Assembly (NCBI GenBank): GCA_018907035.1
Contig: JACCIC010000003.1
Location: 3,680,501 to 3,744,500, forward strand
Direction of reading: 5' to 3'
Origin: Sycobia sp. Sy_11
Lineage: Eukaryota > Arthropoda > Insecta > Hymenoptera > Epichrysomallidae
DNA length: 64,000 bases
Positions 58,068-64,000 of the stretch are shown piece by piece (within the stretch, counting starts at the first letter, position 1; every line of letters begins with the position of its first letter). Below the pieces are notes generated by a model. It searched no databases, was not told the origin of the DNA, and was given only the letters and a program-made list of their open reading frames with translations. Made by a program: the position numbers and the translations under genes.

Positions 58068-58555
58068 AATTTAATATTAGAAATTATTAATAAAAATTTT
58101 ATTATTCATAATATTATATTATTTTATTCAATTTATTTAAGATTTTGTTTACAACAAGCATTTATGAAATTTATGAAGCAAGTATTTATGAAATGTTTTA
58201 TTTTAGCCAGTGTTCTATGTTCTGACCTGCTTGAACTTTTCTGTTCAAGGAAACTTGTAGCAATTGCTTCGACAAAATTACCATTGTAATTTTTATAGAT
58301 AATTTGGTACTATTGAATTCATTTCGATTTTGTAAGAATACTTAAAATTACATTTTTGTTATAGAATTTACTGTCTATTATTCTTGTAAATATTATTAAT
58401 ACAAAATATAGAAAGTTATATAAGAGTATAAAATATATTCATACGTTTTGAAAATCAATCACTTGAATATCATTTTTGATTACCTTACGTTAAATATTTA
58501 TTGTTACGAAATAAAATATATGATTTATGCGCTGTAAATATATATTTCAATTCTC
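58068..58555 (+). other. SPH4 3' flank, conserved between copies
   Basis: AATAAA at 58089-58094. 58195-58340 matches the SPH1 and SPH3 flanks (attttagccagtgttct, atagataattt). Confidence 0.55.
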
Positions 58556-58559
58556 CATT

Positions 58560-59060
58560 GATTTAGTGGCTTTCAAAAGAGTCAATGGGTATCGGTTTCT
58601 CGCGGATGATAAAAAGGAGGCTTTTGACATTGCAAAAGATACGGCTTGACCTAAGCCGCCTTCAGTATTTTCTTTAGCTTTTTCTGTAGCTGCTAAGGGT
58701 TGCCATGATCTTCGTAACTAGAATCTATCGAACGGAGGGTGTATTTAACTCTCGTACTCATTTCCATTAACTCTAAAGTCCCTGAGGTCGTGGAGGACGG
58801 AAATTCCTCTCTGTTACCCCGAGCAGATTAGTGCAAGAATGCGACGTGCGGATTGACGCACGTCGATCTCTAAGTACTGCTTGGCGCGCGTCGGGTCTGT
58901 TAAATCGCTCTAGGACAACCACTATGTCCATCAACTTTGGTGGAAGTTTCTCACACTCACTGCTCTCCAAAAATACTAGTATGAGTGACAGAAATTTCAG
59001 TTTTCGGGGTGGGAGTTGTTTTTTAGCGTGAGCAAAAAATTAATAATATTTTATAAATCC
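58560..59060 (-). other. GC-richer unassigned block
   Basis: A 65-codon minus-strand frame (58970-58773, beginning MESSECEKLPP) sits in a block of higher GC content. I recognise no family; it may be a piece of a retroelement gag-like region. Confidence 0.3.
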
Positions 59061-60540
59061 GCGATATCACACATTCTTCATTTGCTCACCTTAACCGTGA
59101 ACCTTAATCACAATCAAGGATAATTATGTTAAAAAATGAATGAAAACGCGCAAGTGTATAGAAGTTAAGCGTTTAATGATAAATAACAAAATATATACAA
59201 ATTCAAATTCAATGATAATGTTGAACGGACAAATCTTCTGTTTTAATTTAGTCGAGAGTATTGCTTTCTCCAAAGCAGAATACCTTAGTTTCATAAGAGT
59301 GGGAGATTACTTTATTATAGGCGAGCGGCGAGTTACCTTAATGGCTAAATAATCTATACTTCGAAAATTGCATTATAAGGAAAGAGGGAAGGGTGGGGGG
59401 GGGGAGTGGAGAGAGGCGTCTTTCGTTGCCTGAGGCGCATTGGTGCAGTTGCATTTCTAGCTGTATGGGGTTTTCCGTAATTTTCTTAATACGAATTTTA
59501 TGCTTTTTCATTTTATAGTAATATCGTTGACCGTTAAAGTGTGCCTTACATGTTCAAAATTTCCGCACATCAGAAGTGTATTCGTTGGAATTAATATAAT
59601 TGACAATAGATTTCAAGTAAAATGTAATATAATATAAGCTGAAAATAAACAATGTTAATTTGCATTTGTATATAAAGAATAGGTCGCAGCAGGGGTATTC
59701 GCTGAACTCGCTGTTCTCAGTACGAAATAATCAACCAACAGTACCGATGACTGACCTCGATTACTCGATTTACTTTGCGATTATGCACTATATATTTCTA
59801 GTTACACGAGAGATAATAAGAGACTGTCGATAACACATAGGAAAGACTCGATAATTTTCCAGCGACGTGAACATGCTCTCTTCATAGGGCCAACTGCTAT
59901 ATTCTTATACAAACCCGACGTCACAGCTACATCGACATAAATTAGTGTGCGCATTTGTTTACGTTACAAGCTGTGACGTAGGCAAAAATATATATAAACA
60001 TAGCTATACGATTCTGTCCAATGCGACCTTGCTATTTTCCATGAAATCACACAGAGACTGACCCAAATTATATCTAATATGTGCAAGAGCATCAGAAAGC
60101 AATTTAGATCCAAACTTCAATGCCAGCCTCATAATTTTTCATTCTGCAAAAAATCAAGACTTTCCTTTCTTCTATTGTGGAAATTTCAAATTGATTTGTA
60201 TGATTTTGTACTAAAATGGATATTTCATAATTATTTAATGCTTATATAATATAATATTATAGTAAATAACGCTTGGGAACAAAAATAGAAAATCGAGTAA
60301 TTGTCTCAAATATTTTAATATAAATAATAATTCAAGTCAAAATTTAAAAAAGTTAATTCTCGAATTTAAATGCTAAAATAAAATAAGATAAAATAAAAGT
60401 TGAGGTACTAAATGCTTGGCAAAAATTTATATGCAAAATAAGAAACAATGTATATAGACTTATATATTAAACATTTTGTTAAGTGAGTGATAATAATATA
60501 TTCTTTGGTGGTGTGAAAGTCGTCTTATATTTAATATAAA
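59061..60540. other. Intergenic stretch without a recognised gene
   Basis: Contains a G-run (gggtggggggggggagtgg at 59390-59408). Otherwise AT-rich; nothing recognised. Confidence 0.4.
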
Positions 60541-60641
60541 TCAATAATACCAAAATTAACACAAATTAAAGATCCGTTTACAGAGAAATTGAAGATCACA
60601 TGAATAAACTCTTATTACACAAGATGAACAATATCTTTCAA

Positions 60642-60669
60642 TGTGTGTGTATATATATATATATATATA
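60642..60669 (+). repeat. (GT)n(AT)n microsatellite
   Basis: tgtgtgtg followed by about 11 TA units. Confidence 0.9.
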
Positions 60670-61590
60670 GTGACGGTGTGGCTTTTGTCCTGGCAACCGC
60701 CACAGAATATTATACTCTCGCACACAGCACCTACATGCTGGTTCCTCCGACTGATGTCGACCCGTCCTCTCTCCACGAGGGGGTCCGCTGATCCAGCAGG
60801 GCAACGCTAGAATAATAGATCATTTCATTTACTCTCACGACGAATGTGCAACACCTTTCGCATTATTCTCTCTCTCACTCTCGCGCACGCTCGTATCCGC
60901 GCACACGCACTCTCGGGCTCGAGGCGCACACGCATCTCGGCTACGCTATGCACACACACTCTATCTCGGATGAGATATAGCCTCTGAATCGTTGGCCGGA
61001 TCGTCATACGGAATGCTGCCGTTGATGCGCCCGTCCTTTCGAGTATACCGCATTGCCTTTCGATTTCCTGGTTTCTTGTCTACGTTTGTTGGCATCTTCT
61101 CCATTAGTTCTAACGGACTCGTTCGATGGCGTACTGTCTTTTACATTTCTTCCTTTCTGTTTCGTTGACCCGTTAGTCCCGGGTACATCTGTTTGTTGGT
61201 TGTCGTTGTCGGGCGTTTCCGTGACACGTCTGGATTCGGTAAGCCCTCCCTCACTTCTCGCTGATATCGGTGCTAGTTGTCCCCCTAATACACTTTCGGT
61301 CAGGCTGAGGCTACGCTCCATTATGTTATATTGTGAGGCTGACGGATGCACCAAACGTATCATCTGGTCCGTACATCCTGGCGTCGGGATCTCCATGGGT
61401 ACCCGTGGCAGCTGTGTCTCGCAGGGTAAATTCGTTTGCCAACCCATCGATCGTGGGTCTTGCCCGTATGCAGAGATCCACCTGCATGGCCAGTACGCAT
61501 CACTGTTTGGATATTGCACCCATGGTGGTAATCCTCTGTATCCCTCTCTCTGCGTTATGCCAGTGACTGCCCAGTCACCGTTGACATGAT
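60670..61590 (-). other. GC-rich block with a 171-codon open frame (61004-61519)
   Basis: The frame begins MQYPNSDAYWPC and is rich in Gln, Ser, Thr, Arg and Lys in its second half, without predicted membrane or enzyme motifs. Its charge and polarity resemble gag or ORF1 proteins of retroelements, but no zinc knuckle is visible. Next to it, 60840-60970 is a mixed (CT)/(CA)/(CG) simple-sequence region. The sequence ends at a mariner fragment. Origin unknown. Confidence 0.35.
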
Positions 61591-61649
61591 AGGTCGGATG
61601 ATCGTTGTAAATGGCATTTCGCTAAATACCGTCGAGAATGACGTGCTAC

Positions 61650-61846
61650 AGTATATATACTTCCCATTGAAGCTCCAGCAGGGTATTTTTGACGGCTTTC
61701 GCAAGTCTTTTTGGCCGACGGTTTGTTTTTTTCAAATCAATATAGTAAGGACATGTCGATTTATCACCATTAATTTTTCACTGATCAAAAAATTATAATG
61801 TTTACACAAATGATGGCGCCTGTTCACTGAATTTATTAAACGTTAT
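61650..61846 (-). mobile_element. Mariner fragment, same family as 12328-13468
   Basis: gctccagcagggtatttttg (61671) matches 12632 and, directly after, ttttttcaaatcaatata, ggacatgtcga, ttttcactgatca and aatgatggcgcctgtt match 13249-13352. The central transposase region present between these in the other copy is deleted. Confidence 0.7.
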
Positions 61847-61855
61847 TTAACGTCA

Positions 61856-62033
61856 CTCTATTTATGCTTTCAAATATCGGTGCTAATCAGCGACGGAGGT
61901 CTACGATGTACTTGTACACAAAGCAGATGTAAATTATTCCAGCGGTGCTTCTATCAATCGGCCGAGACCGGGATTTGAACTCGGATTACCAAGTTTTTAC
62001 AACTTCGCTCTAGCTACTGAGCAATCGTATGCC
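61856..62033 (-). mobile_element. tRNA-derived SINE
   Basis: The minus strand starts with a tRNA-like head (62033-61958): A-box-like TGCTCAGTAGCTAGAGC (62023-62007) and B box GAGTTCAAATC (61982-61972), with an AAGTT/AACTT anticodon-type stem. It continues into a body shared with 20477-20572. Two copies sharing the body and one keeping the head identify a SINE family. No clear A-rich tail was seen. Confidence 0.75.
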
Positions 62034-62438
62034 TCAAAATATGTTAACTTTATATAAATATTGTCAATTTATCAAGGAGTGCGGTCGCTCTCTGATGGCA
62101 AGTGTGGGTACTACAGCCTTCGGGTGACTGTGCTATATACATTGATATTAGATTTCGAGATTTTTAAATAATTATTGTGTCATTCTTAAACCATTATATT
62201 ACTTCTAATTTTGCTTAAAAGAAAGCTATTCCGTTATACTTCAATTCAAAAAAACTTTTATGTAAAAAACTTTCATTATACTAATATTATTAAGCAGAGA
62301 ATTTTTTACCTCTATTTTCATTATCTTTCTAGTCATGTAACTTTGTCCATGCGGTAAATACTTACTTGATTTGCGTAATTTCCGGCAGTAACTAACTAAA
62401 TCAAGTGGACCGATATGGCTTCAAAGGCGAGTTTGATT

Positions 62439-62440
<2 letters not shown>
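62034..62440. other. Unassigned stretch
   Basis: gtgcggtcgctctctgatgg near 62079 may be another repeat end. No gene. Confidence 0.35.
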
Positions 62441-62441
<1 letters not shown>

Positions 62442-62489
<48 letters not shown>

Positions 62490-62512
62490 TAACATATCAT
62501 ATCATATCATAC
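62442..62512 (+). repeat. (AT)n followed by (ATATC)n
   Basis: About 22 AT units, then five catat-type pentamers. Confidence 0.9.
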
Positions 62513-62860
62513 TTCACTAATTTATAAAGAAAAAGCGTTATTTGTATACGATAACCGAACAAACTACTGAATCGATTGTTCTGAAATTTGACATATAGAT
62601 TCTATATTATCTGGGGAAGGACATAGGCTATGTTTTTTATAAAATTTTTATCTAATCTAAAATATAAAATCATTTTACTTTTGTTTATTACTGATCGTTT
62701 TAACAATCAGTTTCACCAGTGGCTACTAGGTGGTGTCTTGAATCACGAATATCAACTCAAAGTAGTCCGTTTAAAGTATTAATAACAGGCCAGCTCAAAC
62801 AAATGATCACACTAAAACAAAATGCCACAGTAACTCAAGGCTAAACAGATTTCTCCCATT

Positions 62861-63136
62861 AATTAATAAATATTTTTTTATTGCTCTCACAGTCCAATCA
62901 GTTCAATCAAAATAAAATAAAAATAAAAATAAAAAATAAAATAAAAAATAAAAAAAAATAAAAATAAAATAAAAATTAAAAATAAAAATTAAATTAAAAA
63001 TTAAGTTAAAATTATAATGACAGTCAGACTGTCCTTGTTTACATTTACGTGGTGAATGTAAACAAGGACAGTCTGACTGTCATTATAATTTTAATTTAAT
63101 TTAATTTTTATTTTTAATTTTTGTTTTATTTTTATT

Positions 63137-63168
<32 letters not shown>

Positions 63169-63237
63169 ATTTTTATTTTATTTTTAGATTGAATTGATTG
63201 GACTGTAAGACCAGTAAAAAAATATTTATTAATTTCT
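62861..63237. repeat. Large near-perfect palindrome with repeat R ends
   Basis: The left arm (aattaataaatattttttta ... gtccttgtttacatt, 62861-63045) and right arm (aatgtaaacaaggac ... aaaaatatttattaattt, 63055-63237) are inverted copies of about 185 bases around a nine-base loop at 63046-63054. The arms contain long (AAATA)n/(TATTT)n tracts and cagtcagactgtccttg. The outer ends match the start of repeat R. Either a fold-back MITE or a head-to-head pair of repeat R copies. Confidence 0.85.
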
Positions 63238-63299
63238 ATATGGGCAGTCGACAAAAGTACAATTCAATTGTTTTAGATTTCTCTCATACCTCATCAATT

Positions 63300-63790
63300 A
63301 ATACTCACGGTAGAGACTCTCCATCAACGAGAGCAAGTCCAGTGCAATCTTTATCTCCCGTAGAAACCACACCCCTACAAAGATAACGATCAAAGGCTCC
63401 TCCATTCCGTGGAGCCAATCGGTCAAATACCTCGGAGTGACGTCCGACAGGAACATATCCTAGAAGAAACACCTCCGTCTCATCAGGAGCAATATGTTAT
63501 GATCCTTCTTAAAGCTCAAACCTTTTTTCCGTAGCAAAACCCTGTCACCCAAAATAAAGGCCAGAGACTTCTCCGCCAACTTTAGAAGCATTGCCACATA
63601 TGCCATCCTTATCTGGAGGTGCACCCCCTCCCCCAGACAGACTGCAGCGACGACAAGGAACCTATATGAGGCTGCTATGCTGTTTCCTCAAGATCGCTTG
63701 GTACTTAAGGAATACTCAAGTACTTAAGGAAACTCACCTTCTTGCTCTCAACGATTACGCGAATAAATTCGCCAAAAATCTGAGATAATC
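63300..63790 (+). mobile_element. Jockey-like LINE ORF2 C-terminal fragment
   Basis: The + strand gives HTPTKITIKG and SVKYLGVTSDRNI (the thumb motif YLGV) at about 63360-63450, then LRLIRSNM, SPKIKARDF, ATYAILIWRC and, after a shift, TRNLYEAAM with ANKFAKNLR, ending TGA/TAA near 63787. Wording and order match jockey-clade reverse transcriptase downstream of the active site. Broken. Confidence 0.7.
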
Positions 63791-64000
63791 AATTAAACAG
63801 CACCCGAACTCAGGAATCCAATCGCTGAGCAGTATCCTCCCTAAATCGACGGATCGCTACAGGAGGACTTGCCACCTGATCGACGATTCGTAACCCCATC
63901 AGCCACCACAGGCTCCCTCGTGCTTCGTTTTCGTACGTAAGCCTATGACCCCAGGAAGGCAGAGCCCATAAACTCACCAATTCCTTCCCCCTATCCACAT
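63791..64000. other. Continuation of GC-richer repeat DNA at the window edge
   Basis: Probably downstream sequence of the same LINE. A minus-strand 62-codon frame has no features. Confidence 0.35.

Noticed and set aside
61004..61519. 171-codon frame as a host gene
   Set aside because: No recognisable domain or splice structure, sits between simple repeats and transposon fragments; kept only as an unassigned block.
1..64000. Bacterial-type systems (operons, CRISPR arrays, insertion sequences)
   Set aside because: The DNA has spliced animal genes and eukaryotic transposons; no repeat-spacer arrays or ribosome binding sites with operon layout were seen.

Overview
The window is animal nuclear DNA, almost certainly from an insect. 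It is strongly AT-rich, has spliced genes with GT/AG and GC/AG introns, long (TA)n microsatellites, several Tc1/mariner transposons and remnants of R1-like, jockey/CR1-like and possibly Penelope-like retroelements. The mixture would fit a hymenopteran, but that is inference and no single gene settles the species.

The only host genes I can support are four tandem copies, all on the + strand, of a secreted chymotrypsin-fold (S1) serine protease homologue, called here SPH1 to SPH4. SPH1 is cut by the window edge (exon 3 at 43-366, exon 4 at 6661-6912). SPH2 (15212-25340), SPH3 (30410-44831) and SPH4 (52511-58067) are complete. Each has the same four-exon plan: a 61-base signal-peptide exon, a 350-base exon with the activation site and His57, a 324-base exon, and a 252 or 261-base last exon with the Ser195 region and a conserved C-terminal tail of about 30 residues. 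Exon lengths and phases are identical between copies, while introns range from 143 bases to 9.2 kb because transposons have filled them. The cleavage site Lys-Ile-(Val/Ile)-Gly-Gly and Asp194 are kept. Asp102 is Asn in all three copies where it can be read, and Ser195 is Ala in SPH1 and SPH3 (GDAGAP against GDSGAP in SPH2 and SPH4). The cluster therefore looks like a family of activatable but catalytically impaired secreted proteins.

Layout: 1-6912 end of SPH1, with an R1-like LINE fragment and a segment related to intergenic DNA in its intron; 7-15 kb intergenic, with a GC-richer island, a fold-back repeat, two mariner remnants and a Penelope-like terminal motif; 15.2-25.3 kb SPH2, whose intron 3 holds a composite mariner structure, a SINE and another mariner; 25.3-30.3 kb intergenic, with a LINE remnant and segments related to other SPH introns; 30.4-44.8 kb SPH3, whose intron 1 holds a 1286-base mariner, a near full-length R1-like LINE and a 937-base mariner, and whose intron 3 holds a LINE reverse transcriptase; 44.8-52.4 kb intergenic, with a Tc1-like remnant, a 150-base tandem repeat and inverted repeats; 52.5-58.1 kb SPH4; 58.1-64 kb mostly repeats, including a tRNA-derived SINE, a 377-base near-perfect palindrome and a jockey-like fragment.

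The most unusual structure is at 20641-23043. A complete mariner, about 970 bases of DNA copied from SPH3 intron 1, and a 145-base fragment of a second mariner end together form one block bounded by mariner ends and TA dinucleotides. The same mariner plus flank sits inverted at 31769-34024. This reads as a record of transposon excision repair or composite transposition.
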